A DNA stretch of 64,000 nucleotides from an uncultured Oscillospiraceae bacterium (GTDB lineage: Bacteria; Bacillota; Clostridia; Oscillospirales; Oscillospiraceae): contig CAAFLF010000007.1 of the NCBI GenBank assembly GCA_900763685.1, forward strand, positions 1 to 64,000, written 5' to 3'. Both the position numbers and the translations under genes were made by a program. Below are positions 49,817 to 58,024 of the stretch, piece after piece. How positions within the stretch are numbered: the first letter of the stretch is position 1; each line of letters opens with the position of its first letter. The notes beneath the pieces were generated by a model. It searched no databases. It saw only the letters and a program-made list of their open reading frames with translations, and was not told the origin of the DNA.

Positions 49817-50677
49817 ATGGAGCTTTGCAACGAGATCGTCATTCAGGGGCTGCTGGAGCGGCACGGGTTCCGGTTTTCCCGGTCCATGGGGCAGAATTTC
49901 CTCATTGACCCCAGCATCCCCGCCGCCATCGCGGAGGCGTCCGGGGCGGACGAGGGCTGCGGCGTGCTGGAGATCGGGCCGGGCATCGGGCCGCTGACCC
50001 AAGAGCTGGCCAAGCGGGCCGGGAAGGTGGTCTCCATCGAGCTGGACCGGGCGCTGCTGCCGGTGCTGGCGGAGACGGTGGGGGGGCTGCCCAACGTGGA
50101 GATCGTCCCCGGGGACGCCCTGCGGCTGGACCTGGAGGGGCTGATCCGGGAAAAATTCCAGGGGCTCACGCCCATGGTCTGCGCCAACCTGCCCTACAAC
50201 ATCACGACGCCGGTCTTAACGAAGCTGGTGGACATCCCCAGCCTGACGGCGCTGACGGTGCTGATCCAGAAGGAGGCGGCCCAGCGGCTCACCGCCCCCC
50301 AGGGGAGCCCGGAGATCGGGGCCTTCCCGCTGCGGCTCCAGTACCGGATGGAGACGGAGCTGCTCTTCGACGTGGAGCCGGAGTGCTTCCTGCCCCGGCC
50401 CAAGGTGACCTCCACGGTGCTGCGCTGCGTCCGGCGGCAGCGGCCGGCGGTGGCGGTCCGCGACGAGGCGCTCTTTCAGAAGGTGCTGAAGGGGGCCTTC
50501 CTGCTGCGGCGGAAGACCCTCAGCAACAGCCTGGCCTCCGCCCTGCCGGGGTTCAGTAAGGAGGAGGTCCAGGCGGCCATCCAGGCGTGCGGGCTGCCCG
50601 CCACGGCGCGGGGCGAGGCGCTGAGCCTGGCGGAGTTCGCCGCGCTGACGGAGGCGCTGGCGGAGGCGCGGGGGTAA
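49817..50677 (+). CDS. rsmA: 16S rRNA (adenine-1518/1519-N6) dimethyltransferase
   Basis: 286 residues. FSRSMGQNFLIDPSI start, SAM motif LEIGPGIGPLTQEL, and catalytic NLPYNITTPVL are present. Dimethylates two adjacent adenines at the 3' end of 16S rRNA; loss gives kasugamycin resistance. ATG at 49817 with GGGAGGGG. Single gene; repeat-rich DNA follows directly. Confidence 0.96.
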   Translation: MELCNEIVIQGLLERHGFRFSRSMGQNFLIDPSIPAAIAEASGADEGCGVLEIGPGIGPLTQELAKRAGKVVSIELDRALLPVLAETVGGLPNVEIVPGDALRLDLEGLIREKFQGLTPMVCANLPYNITTPVLTKLVDIPSLTALTVLIQKEAAQRLTAPQGSPEIGAFPLRLQYRMETELLFDVEPECFLPRPKVTSTVLRCVRRQRPAVAVRDEALFQKVLKGAFLLRRKTLSNSLASALPGFSKEEVQAAIQACGLPATARGEALSLAEFAALTEALAEARG

Positions 50678-50678
50678 A

Positions 50679-51013
50679 TACCCTGAGCATGGCTTTCGCC
50701 CTGTGGGGAGCGCCCGGCGCCTCCGGTCAATTGACTGGCTGGCGGCACGCCGAGGTCGTCGTGCCCTACGGGGCGCGCGGCGGCGGGGCGAGGGCGTCGT
50801 GCTCTACGGGGCGTGACGCAAGGGGCGATGTACCCAGGGCATGGCTTTCGCCCTGTGGGGGTGCCCGGCGCCTACGGTCGATTGACTGGCCGGCGGCGGG
50901 GTGTGGTCACCCCGCCCTGCGGAGTACAACGGGAGGAGGGGCCAGCGGCACGCCGAGGTCGTCGTGCCCTACGGGGCGCGCGGCGGCGGGGCGAGGGCGT
51001 CGTGCTCTACGGG
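50679..51013 (+). repeat. interleaved direct repeats downstream of rsmA
   Basis: Two repeat types alternate. R2 is a 69-bp unit perfectly repeated at 50742-50810 and 50945-51013; it contains two half-units GTCGTGCCCTACGGGGCG and GTCGTGCTCTACGGG. R1 is a diverged unit of about 67 bp at 50679-50746 and 50831-50897 sharing CATGGCTTTCGCCCTGTGGGG and GATTGACTGGC-type ends. No gene is convincing here. A related phrase (GGTCGTCGGCCCCTACGGGC) occurs at 57875-57894, so this is probably a local array of a dispersed repeat. Confidence 0.88.
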
Positions 51014-51053
51014 TTGCGGCTGGGAAATTTGACGGTTTCCGTCGGTTTGTATC

Positions 51054-51082
51054 TTGTTTTTTCTCAGGCAAACGATTATAAT
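51054..51082 (+). promoter_or_regulatory. promoter of pckA
   Basis: TTGTTT, 17-nt spacer, TATAAT; leader of about 75 nt then AGGAGG. Confidence 0.75.
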
Positions 51083-51164
51083 GGAGAAAAAATCCGAAGT
51101 GTTAATTGTTTCACAGGATCGTCTCTTCCACACTACCAGGTATTTTTGACAGGAGGTTTGTGAA

Positions 51165-52853
51165 ATGTCTACGAAGGCTTACTATTCCCGGGATGAGATC
51201 GGCCCCGGCAAGGTGGGGTTCGCCAAGACCCGCTCCATCATTGAGGCGCCCTTCTACGGCAACAACGTCATCAAGATCAACTCCCTGCGGGAGGCCTATG
51301 AGCTGGCCAAGAACTCCCCGGGCACCGTGGTCACGGACATGCCCGTCTACCGGGGCGAGGAGTTCGGCCTGGACGCCGATGCCAAGGTGCTGCTCTTCAA
51401 CGACGGCTCCATCACCGGCCGCTATGCCGCCGCCCGGCGCATCGCCGGGAAGCCCGGCGTGGACACCGCCGCGCTCGACAAGATCGTGATGGACGCGGTG
51501 TATGACAGCCGCTGGAAGACCATGTACCATGCCCAGGTCTTCATCGGCCTGGATCCGGAGTTCATGGTGAAGGCCCACCTCCTCATCCCCGAGGGGGAGG
51601 AGAACATCCTCTATAACTGGATGCTGAACTTCCAGTATCTGTCCCCGGAGTATGTGAAGATGTATAAGGACTCCCAGCCCGTGGGGAACGGCAAGGAGCC
51701 GGACATCTACATCTTCTCCGATCCCCAGTGGACCGGCGCCCCGGGCAAGGAGGACATCTGCGACCCCAAGTGCCTCTGCTACTTCAACACCGAGACCAAC
51801 TGCGCGGCCATCCTGGGCATGCGCTACTTCGGCGAGCACAAGAAGGGCACGCTGACCCTGGCCTGGGCCATCGCGAACCGGAACGGCTACGCCAGCTGCC
51901 ACGGCGGGCAGAAGGAGTATACCCTGCCGGACGGGCACAAGTTCGTCTCCGCCGTGTTCGGCCTCTCCGGCTCCGGCAAGTCCACCCTGACCCACGCCAA
52001 GCACGGCGGCAAGTACCCCGCCATCAAGGTGCTGCATGACGACGCCTTCATCATCAACTCCGACACCTGCGCCTCCATCGCCCTGGAGCCCACCTACTTC
52101 GATAAGACCGCGGACTACCCCGTGAACTCCCCGGACAACAAGTACCTCCTCACGGTGCAGAACTGCTCCGCCACCCTGGACGCTGACGGCAAGGTGGTCT
52201 GCGTCACCGAGGACGTCCGCAACGGCAACGGCCGGGCCATCAAGAGCAAGCTCTGGAGCCCCAACCGGGTGGACAAGATCGACTCCCCCGTCAACGCCAT
52301 CTTCTGGATCATGAAGGACCCCACCATCCCGCCCATCGTGAAGCTGAAGGGCGCGTCCCTGGCATCCGTCATGGGCGCGACCCTGGCCACCAAGCGCTCC
52401 TCCGCCGAGCGGCTGAAGGCCGGCGTGGACCCCAACGCCCTGGTAGTAGAACCCTACGCCAACCCCTTCCGGACCTATCCCCTGGTGAACGACTATGAGA
52501 AGTTCAAGAAGCTGGTGGCGGAGAAGGACGTGGCCTGCTACATCATCAACACCGGCGACTTCATGGGCAAGAAGGTCCAGAAGGAGGATACCCTGGGCAT
52601 CCTGGAAGCCGTGGTGGAGGGCCGGGCGGAGTTCAAGCCCTGGGGGCCCTTCTCCGACATCGAGATCTGCGAGTGGGAGGGCTTTGTGCCCGACCTCAGC
52701 GACAAGGACTACGTGGCCCACCTGAAGGCCCGGATGCAGGACCGCCTCAATTACGTGGAGGGTCTGGAGACCGCCGAGGGTGGCTTCAACAAGCTGCCCG
52801 CCGACGCCGCCGAGGCCATCCGGAGAGTGGTGGACGAGGCCAACAGCCTGTAA
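51165..52853 (+). CDS. pckA: ATP-dependent phosphoenolpyruvate carboxykinase
   Basis: 562 residues. Interconverts oxaloacetate + ATP with PEP + CO2 + ADP; in fermenting anaerobes it often runs toward oxaloacetate. Kinase-1a P-loop GLSGSGKST, the LHDDAFII metal site and the adenine-binding C-terminal region are present. Sequence after residue 300 (CVTEDVRNGNGRAIKSKLW) is typical of the clostridial PEPCK group. ATG with AGGAGG; own promoter and terminator. Confidence 0.94.
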   Translation: MSTKAYYSRDEIGPGKVGFAKTRSIIEAPFYGNNVIKINSLREAYELAKNSPGTVVTDMPVYRGEEFGLDADAKVLLFNDGSITGRYAAARRIAGKPGVDTAALDKIVMDAVYDSRWKTMYHAQVFIGLDPEFMVKAHLLIPEGEENILYNWMLNFQYLSPEYVKMYKDSQPVGNGKEPDIYIFSDPQWTGAPGKEDICDPKCLCYFNTETNCAAILGMRYFGEHKKGTLTLAWAIANRNGYASCHGGQKEYTLPDGHKFVSAVFGLSGSGKSTLTHAKHGGKYPAIKVLHDDAFIINSDTCASIALEPTYFDKTADYPVNSPDNKYLLTVQNCSATLDADGKVVCVTEDVRNGNGRAIKSKLWSPNRVDKIDSPVNAIFWIMKDPTIPPIVKLKGASLASVMGATLATKRSSAERLKAGVDPNALVVEPYANPFRTYPLVNDYEKFKKLVAEKDVACYIINTGDFMGKKVQKEDTLGILEAVVEGRAEFKPWGPFSDIEICEWEGFVPDLSDKDYVAHLKARMQDRLNYVEGLETAEGGFNKLPADAAEAIRRVVDEANSL

Positions 52854-52880
52854 GGCCGGCGGACTTATTTCAAAACGAAA

Positions 52881-52919
52881 AACCGGGAGGAGAGCGGACG
52901 CTCTCCTCCCGGTTTTTTC
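52881..52919 (+). terminator. terminator after pckA
   Basis: 15-bp perfect stem AACCGGGAGGAGAGC/GCTCTCCTCCCGGTT with 4-nt loop and TTTT. Confidence 0.93.
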
Positions 52920-52984
52920 GGGGATGGGGCGGGAGGTGGGCCCATGGGGGCAGGGGCCCTTGTGGGGGCGGGGAAAGGTAACAC

Positions 52985-53045
52985 CCATATATGGGGGGAG
53001 ATTTTTCAATTTAGGCTTGCAAACCTATATGTTGTGGTTTATACT
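52985..53045 (+). promoter_or_regulatory. nrdD promoter with two NrdR boxes
   Basis: TTGCAA (53017-53022), 17-nt spacer, TATACT (53040-53045). NrdR-box matches to CnATATATnG: CCATATATGG at 52985-52994 (all fixed positions) and CTATATGTTG at 53025-53034 (one mismatch), 40 bp centre to centre; the second lies between -35 and -10. NrdR represses ribonucleotide reductase genes when dATP is high. Confidence 0.75.
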
Positions 53046-53210
53046 GAGAGAGTAACCAAAGATATCGTTGCCTGGGACGGACAGGGACCCGGGGGCGGTC
53101 TGGGAGGAAAACGGCGCTTTTTCGGGGAAATCCCGCCGCTTTCCGCCGCGTTTCCCTGTCCGGCGGGGCACGGTTTTCCCCAGGAATCCGGAAAAGAGAG
53201 GACGAGAGGC

Positions 53211-55409
53211 ATGAAAGTCATCAAGCGCAACGGCACCGAGGTGGTCTTTGACATCACGAAGATCATTCTCGCCATCACCAAGGCCAACGAGAGCGTGGAT
53301 GAGAGCATCCGCATGACCCCCATGCAGATCCAGCGCATCGCCGAGAGCGTGGAGTTCGCCTGCCTGAAGATGAACCGCTCCCCCACGGTGGAGGAGATCC
53401 AGGACTACGTGGAGCACCAGATCATGGCCCACGGCGCCTATGAGATCGCGAAGAACTACATCACCTACCGCTACACCCGGTCCCTGGTCCGGAAGTCCAA
53501 CACCACGGACGAGAAGATCCTCTCCCTCATCGAGTGCTGCAACGAGGAGGCCAAGCAGGAGAACAGCAACAAGAATCCTGTGGTGAACTCCACCCAGCGG
53601 GACTACATGGCGGGCGAGGTGAGCCGGGACATCACGGAGCGCATCCTGCTGCCCCTGGACATCGTGGAGGCCCACCGGGAGGGCATCCTCCACTTCCACG
53701 ACGCGGACTACTTCGCCCAGCACATGCACAACTGCGACCTCGTGAACCTGGAGGACATGCTGCAAAACGGCACCGTCATCACCGGGACCCTCATCGAGCG
53801 GCCCCACAGCTTCTCCACCGCCTGCAACATCGCGACCCAGATCATCGCCCAGGTGGCCTCCAACCAGTACGGCGGGCAGTCCATCTCCCTGACCCACCTG
53901 GCGCCCTTCGTGGACGTGTCCCGAAAGAAGATCCGGAAGCTGGTGGAGGCGGAGATGGAGGCCATCGGCGCCCAGCCCGGGGAGGAGGTCCTCTCGAAGC
54001 TGGTGGAAAACCGGCTGCGGGACGAGATCAAGAAGGGCGTGCAGACCATCCAGTATCAGGTGGTGACGCTGCTGACCACCAACGGCCAGGCCCCCTTCAT
54101 CACGGTCTTCATGTACCTGAACGAGGCCCGGAACCAGCAGGAGAAGGACGACCTGGCCCTCATCATTGAGGAGATGCTGCTGCAGCGCTACGAGGGCGTG
54201 AAGAACGAGGAGGGCGTCTGGGTGACCCCGGCCTTCCCCAAGCTCATCTACGTTCTCGAGGACGACAACATCACGGAGGACGCCCCCTACTGGTACCTCA
54301 CTGAGCTCGCTGCCAAGTGCACCGCCCGGCGGATGGTGCCGGACTACATCTCCGAGAAGAAGATGAGGGAGCTCAAGGGCGACGTCTACACCTGCATGGG
54401 CTGCCGCTCCTTCCTGACCCCGGACCGCTTCACGGACGCGGGCATCGGCAACATCGCCAACGCCGGGAATTACGAGCCCGGCAAGCACAAATACTACGGC
54501 CGCTTCAACCAGGGCGTGGTCACCATCAACCTGCCGGATGTGGCGCTTTCCTCCGGCGGGGACCTGGGGAAGTTCTGGCGCATCTTTGACGAGCGGCTGG
54601 AGCTCTGCCACCGGGCCCTGCAGTGCCGCCACGAGCGGCTGAAGGGCACCCCCTCGGACGTGGCCCCCATCCTTTGGCAGTACGGGGCGCTGGCCCGGCT
54701 GAAGAAGGGCGAGGTCATCGACAAGCTCCTCTACAACGGCTACTCCACCATCTCCCTCGGCTACGCGGGGCTTTACGAGTGCGTGAAGTACATGACGGGC
54801 AAGAGCCACACGGACCCCTCCGCCACGCCCTTTGCCCTCTCCGTGATGCAGAAGATGAACGACAAGTGCAAGGAGTGGAAGGAAGCCGAGAACATCGACT
54901 ACTCCCTCTACGGCACGCCCCTGGAATCCACCACCTATAAGTTCGCCAAGTGCCTGCAGCACCGCTTCGGCGTCATTGAGGGCATCACCGACAAGGGGTA
55001 TATCACCAACAGCTACCACGTCCACGTGACGGAGGCGATCAACGCCTTTGACAAGCTGAAGTTCGAGGCCCAGTTCCAGCACCTCTCCCCCGGCGGAGCC
55101 ATCAGCTATGTGGAGGTGCCGGACATGCAGGACAACCTCCCCGCCGTGCTGGAGGTGATGAAGTTCATCTATGACAACATCATCTACGCGGAGCTGAACA
55201 CCAAGAGCGACTTCTGCCAGGTCTGCGGCTGGGACGGCGAGATCCAGATCGTGGAGGAGCACGGGAAGCTCATCTGGAAGTGCCCCAAGTGCGGCAACAC
55301 CGACCAGGACAAGATGAATGTGGCCCGGCGGACCTGCGGCTACATCGGCACCCAGTTCTGGAACCAGGGCCGGACCCAGGAGATCCGGGACCGGGTCCTG
55401 CACCTCTAA
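53211..55409 (+). CDS. nrdD: anaerobic ribonucleoside-triphosphate reductase
   Basis: 732 residues. N-terminal ATP-cone (KVIKRNGTEVVFDITKI, first 95 residues), catalytic barrel, zinc site CQVCG ... CPKCG near the C-terminus, and the glycyl radical Gly710 in RRTCGYIG. Makes dNTPs without oxygen; activated by NrdG. ATG at 53211 has only a GAGAGG-type site, but the protein starts exactly at the ATP-cone. The upstream in-frame extension covers the promoter. Confidence 0.96.
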   Translation: MKVIKRNGTEVVFDITKIILAITKANESVDESIRMTPMQIQRIAESVEFACLKMNRSPTVEEIQDYVEHQIMAHGAYEIAKNYITYRYTRSLVRKSNTTDEKILSLIECCNEEAKQENSNKNPVVNSTQRDYMAGEVSRDITERILLPLDIVEAHREGILHFHDADYFAQHMHNCDLVNLEDMLQNGTVITGTLIERPHSFSTACNIATQIIAQVASNQYGGQSISLTHLAPFVDVSRKKIRKLVEAEMEAIGAQPGEEVLSKLVENRLRDEIKKGVQTIQYQVVTLLTTNGQAPFITVFMYLNEARNQQEKDDLALIIEEMLLQRYEGVKNEEGVWVTPAFPKLIYVLEDDNITEDAPYWYLTELAAKCTARRMVPDYISEKKMRELKGDVYTCMGCRSFLTPDRFTDAGIGNIANAGNYEPGKHKYYGRFNQGVVTINLPDVALSSGGDLGKFWRIFDERLELCHRALQCRHERLKGTPSDVAPILWQYGALARLKKGEVIDKLLYNGYSTISLGYAGLYECVKYMTGKSHTDPSATPFALSVMQKMNDKCKEWKEAENIDYSLYGTPLESTTYKFAKCLQHRFGVIEGITDKGYITNSYHVHVTEAINAFDKLKFEAQFQHLSPGGAISYVEVPDMQDNLPAVLEVMKFIYDNIIYAELNTKSDFCQVCGWDGEIQIVEEHGKLIWKCPKCGNTDQDKMNVARRTCGYIGTQFWNQGRTQEIRDRVLHL

Positions 55410-55414
55410 AAAAT

Positions 55415-55447
55415 CAGGGAAAGGCCGTTGCGAGACGGCCTTTCCCC
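55415..55447 (+). terminator. hairpin between nrdD and the SGNH gene
   Basis: GGGAAAGGCCGT/ACGGCCTTTCCC stem with a 6-nt loop; the following T-run is poor, so it may be an attenuator or mRNA-stabilising hairpin rather than a full stop. Confidence 0.45.
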
Positions 55448-55477
55448 TTCCCCGCTTTTTCGGAAGGAGGCAGGAAC

Positions 55478-56134
55478 ATGAAGCATATCCTCTGCTACGG
55501 GGACTCCAACACCTGGGGCTTTCAGCCGGGCTTCGGCGGGCGCTATCCCCGCCAGCGGCGCTGGACCGGCGTCGCCGAGGGGCTGCTGGGGGACGGGTAC
55601 GTCCTTCTGGAGAATGGCCTCAACGGGCGGACCACGGACTTTGACGACCCGGAGCTGCCCTATCGGAACGGGCGGAAGGGCTTCGCCTACGCCATGGTGT
55701 CCCAGAAGCCCATCGATCTCCTCCTTTTGATGCTGGGGACCAACGATCTGAAATTCACCACGGCGGAGGGGAGCCGGGATGGGCTTGCCAGCATCCTGGA
55801 GGAGGCGCTGCACCCGGAGATCCACTTCCCTTCCGGGTCCAGCCCGGTCTACACTGGGAAACCCAGGGTGCTGCTGCTCTCCCCCATCCGGATGCGGCCG
55901 GGGACGGTCTTTGACCGGCCCTGTGGGGGTCCCAAAGATCCGGCGGCGGAGTCCGAGCGCTTCGCTTCCCTCTTCCGGACGCTGGCGGAGGCACGGGGCG
56001 TGGACTTCCTGGACGCGGCGGAATTCGCCGGACCCTCCCGGCTGGACGGGGTCCACATGGGGCCGGAGGCCCACGAGGCCCTGGGCCGGGCCGTGGCGGA
56101 GAAGGTCCGGGCCATCTTTGCCGGGGAGGCGTGA
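55478..56134 (+). CDS. SGNH/GDSL hydrolase
   Basis: 218-residue esterase fold with block I LCYGDSNTWGF (nucleophile Ser), block III MLGTNDLKF and block V DGVHMGPEAH (Asp and His). No signal peptide, so cytoplasmic; similar to arylesterase/acyl-CoA thioesterase-like members. It sits between nrdD and nrdG, 3 nt before nrdG, and should be translated from the nrd mRNA. GGAAGGAGG before the ATG. Relation to nucleotide reduction unknown. Confidence 0.9.
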   Translation: MKHILCYGDSNTWGFQPGFGGRYPRQRRWTGVAEGLLGDGYVLLENGLNGRTTDFDDPELPYRNGRKGFAYAMVSQKPIDLLLLMLGTNDLKFTTAEGSRDGLASILEEALHPEIHFPSGSSPVYTGKPRVLLLSPIRMRPGTVFDRPCGGPKDPAAESERFASLFRTLAEARGVDFLDAAEFAGPSRLDGVHMGPEAHEALGRAVAEKVRAIFAGEA

Positions 56135-56137
56135 GAG

Positions 56138-56686
56138 ATGCATTACGGCGAGATCAAAAACTGCGACATCGCCAACGGCGAGGGCGTCCGGGTGACGCTC
56201 TTCGTCTCCGGCTGCACCAACCACTGCAAGAACTGCTTCCAACCCCAGACCTGGGATTTCGATTACGGCCAGCCCTTCACGGAGGAGACGGAGGCGGAGC
56301 TCCTCCGGCTGCTTGCGCCCCGGTACATCCGGGGGCTGACGCTGCTGGGGGGCGAGCCCTTCGAGCCGGAGAATCAGCGGGCTCTCCTTCCCTTCCTGCG
56401 GCGGCTCCGGCGGGAGCTGCCGGAGAAGAATGTCTGGGCCTTCACGGGCTTTACCTGGGAGGAGCTGCACACCGAGGGGAGCCATCCCCGCTGTGAGGTG
56501 ACGGACGAGCTGCTGAGCCTCATCGACGTGCTGGTGGACGGGCGCTACGTGGAGGAGCTGAAGGACATCGGCCTTCGCTTCCGGGGCAGCGGCAACCAGC
56601 GGCTGCTGGACCTGAACGCCACCCGGGCCAGCGGGAAACTGACAGAGCTGCCGGATCAGGACCGCCGCGGGCGGAAAGGAGAATGA
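56138..56686 (+). CDS. nrdG: anaerobic ribonucleotide reductase activating protein
   Basis: 182 residues, radical-SAM enzyme with CxxxCxxC at Cys26, Cys30 and Cys33 (SGCTNHCKNCF) and GGEPF. Generates the glycyl radical on NrdD. Three nt after the SGNH stop. Confidence 0.95.
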   Translation: MHYGEIKNCDIANGEGVRVTLFVSGCTNHCKNCFQPQTWDFDYGQPFTEETEAELLRLLAPRYIRGLTLLGGEPFEPENQRALLPFLRRLRRELPEKNVWAFTGFTWEELHTEGSHPRCEVTDELLSLIDVLVDGRYVEELKDIGLRFRGSGNQRLLDLNATRASGKLTELPDQDRRGRKGE

Positions 56687-56690
56687 AACT

Positions 56691-57146
56691 ATGGTGACCA
56701 TTGCCCAGCGCATCGAGGCGCTTCGGACCGAGAAGGGGATCAGCCGCCCCGCCCTGGCGGCGGCGGTGAAGCTGCCCCGGATGTCCATCGAGAAGTTTGA
56801 GACCGGGCGGCAGACGCCCTCCCAGGAGCAGCAGAAGATGCTGGCGGCCTATTTCGGGGTGTCCGTCTCCTACCTGAAGGGGGAGAGCGACGATCCCACC
56901 AGCATGGAGAGCTGGCTCAACGGCAATGTGCCGGACGAGCCCATGCCCCCCGCCCCCGCGCCCCGGCGGACGGCCGTCAGCGCCGCGCCCACCAAGGTGA
57001 AGGAGGACGGGGCGGTCTTCGGGGCGCTCCTCAAGAGCCCGGCCTTCCAGGCCATGATCCGGGAGGCCGCCGGGGAGTACCTTCGGTCCCCGGAGGGACA
57101 GGCCCTCATCGCGAAAGCCGTCCGGCGGGAGCTGGATAAGCGATAA
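56691..57146 (+). CDS. XRE-family helix-turn-helix regulator
   Basis: 151 residues. Helix-turn-helix at about residues 5-60 (RIEALRTEKGISRPALAAAVKL, FGVSVSYLKGES), a Pro/Ala linker around 80-100 and a C-terminal helical tail. Follows nrdG by 4 nt, so co-transcribed; could monitor the operon or simply hitchhike. No ligand domain recognised. Confidence 0.87.
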   Translation: MVTIAQRIEALRTEKGISRPALAAAVKLPRMSIEKFETGRQTPSQEQQKMLAAYFGVSVSYLKGESDDPTSMESWLNGNVPDEPMPPAPAPRRTAVSAAPTKVKEDGAVFGALLKSPAFQAMIREAAGEYLRSPEGQALIAKAVRRELDKR

Positions 57147-57167
57147 ATCCAACAAGGAGGACGATTT

Positions 57168-57542
57168 ATGGAACGGATCACCACCAGCGGGGCCCCGGCG
57201 GCCATCGGACCCTATTCCCAGGCGTACCGGACGGGGAATTTGCTCTTCACCTCCGGCCAGGTGGCCCTGGACCCGGAGACCGGCGAGATCGCGGGCAGCA
57301 CCGTGGAGGAGCAGGCCCGGCGCTGCTGCGAGAGCGTGGGGGCCATCCTGAAGGAGGCGGGGCTGGGCTTTGAGAACGTGGTGAAGACCACGTGCTTCCT
57401 GGCCGACATGGCGGATTTCGCCGCCTTCAACGCCGTCTACGCCGAGTACTTCACCGGCAAGCCCGCCCGGTCCTGCGTGGCGGCGCGGGAGCTGCCGAAA
57501 AAACTCCTCTGCGAGATCGAGGTCATCGCGGAATATCGCTGA
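57168..57542 (+). CDS. ridA: RidA-family enamine/imine deaminase
   Basis: 124 residues. GPYSQAYRTGNLLFTSGQVALDP start, ENVVKTTCFLADM, and the substrate-binding Arg region PARSCVAARELP. Hydrolyses reactive 2-aminoacrylate formed by PLP enzymes. AAGGAGG before ATG. Last gene of the nrd cluster; the repeat begins right at its stop. Confidence 0.95.
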   Translation: MERITTSGAPAAIGPYSQAYRTGNLLFTSGQVALDPETGEIAGSTVEEQARRCCESVGAILKEAGLGFENVVKTTCFLADMADFAAFNAVYAEYFTGKPARSCVAARELPKKLLCEIEVIAEYR

Positions 57543-57813
57543 AAGGTTCCAGGGGAACCTTTCAGCGAGGATAAGCCCCGCACCGGACATCCGTTGGATG
57601 TCCGGCACGATGGCGTAAGGCCCCTCCGGCTCCGCCGGAGGGGTCTTACACTTCGCTTTGGCGCGAAGAAGGCCCAGTCCCCCAAGGGGGCTGGGCCTTC
57701 TTCACACGTCGCTTCGTGAGAGGGATTTTTCCCGCCGCGCGTGTCGCCGGGAAAAATGATCGGGATTCTTTCCGCCGGGGGGTGGAAACCGGGAAGGGGC
57801 TTCGGCCCCTTCC
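57541..57813 (+). repeat. modular hairpin repeat, copy B (core 57603-57813)
   Basis: After a hairpin overlapping the ridA stop (GAAAGGTTCC/GGAACCTTTC) come CGGCACGATGGC (57603), a CCCCTCCGGC/GCCGGAGGGG hairpin, CTTACACTTCGCTTTGG (57645), an AAGGCCCAG-CCCCC/GGGGG-CTGGGCCTT hairpin, ACACGTCGCTTCG (57704), a TTTTTCCCGCCG/CGCCGGGAAAAA hairpin, TTCTTTCCGCC (57766) and GGAAGGGGC/GCCCCTTCC. Linker words match copy A; stems differ but stay paired. The rest up to 58024 is GC-rich, with a repeat-like phrase at 57875-57905. Confidence 0.85.
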
Positions 57814-57964
57814 TGGACCTTTCCGGGGGACGGGGAGGAGAGAGGACACCGGGGTTTCCGCGGGCGGGCCGCCGGGTCGTCGGCCCCTACGGGCGGGCGG
57901 CGGGCAGCACGCGGCAGCGGGTGGACGGCGGGGCGGTCCTTCTGCCAGCGTGCGGATCAAGGGG

Positions 57965-57993
57965 TGTACAGGGAGAGCGGGTTGTGGTATACT
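57965..57993 (+). promoter_or_regulatory. promoter of the WYL regulator gene
   Basis: TGTACA, 17-nt spacer, TATACT, 30 nt before the GTG start. Confidence 0.6.
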
Positions 57994-58024
57994 GGGGGTC
58001 CTGATCTTACGAGGGGGTGAAGGC

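Noticed and set aside
50679..51013. Possible CRISPR array
   Set aside because: Repeats are long (67-69 bp), few, of two types and interleaved; no regular short repeat-spacer pattern and no cas genes.
53025..55403. 792-codon minus-strand frame opposite nrdD
   Set aside because: Shadow of nrdD with repetitive Leu/Val/Asp composition.
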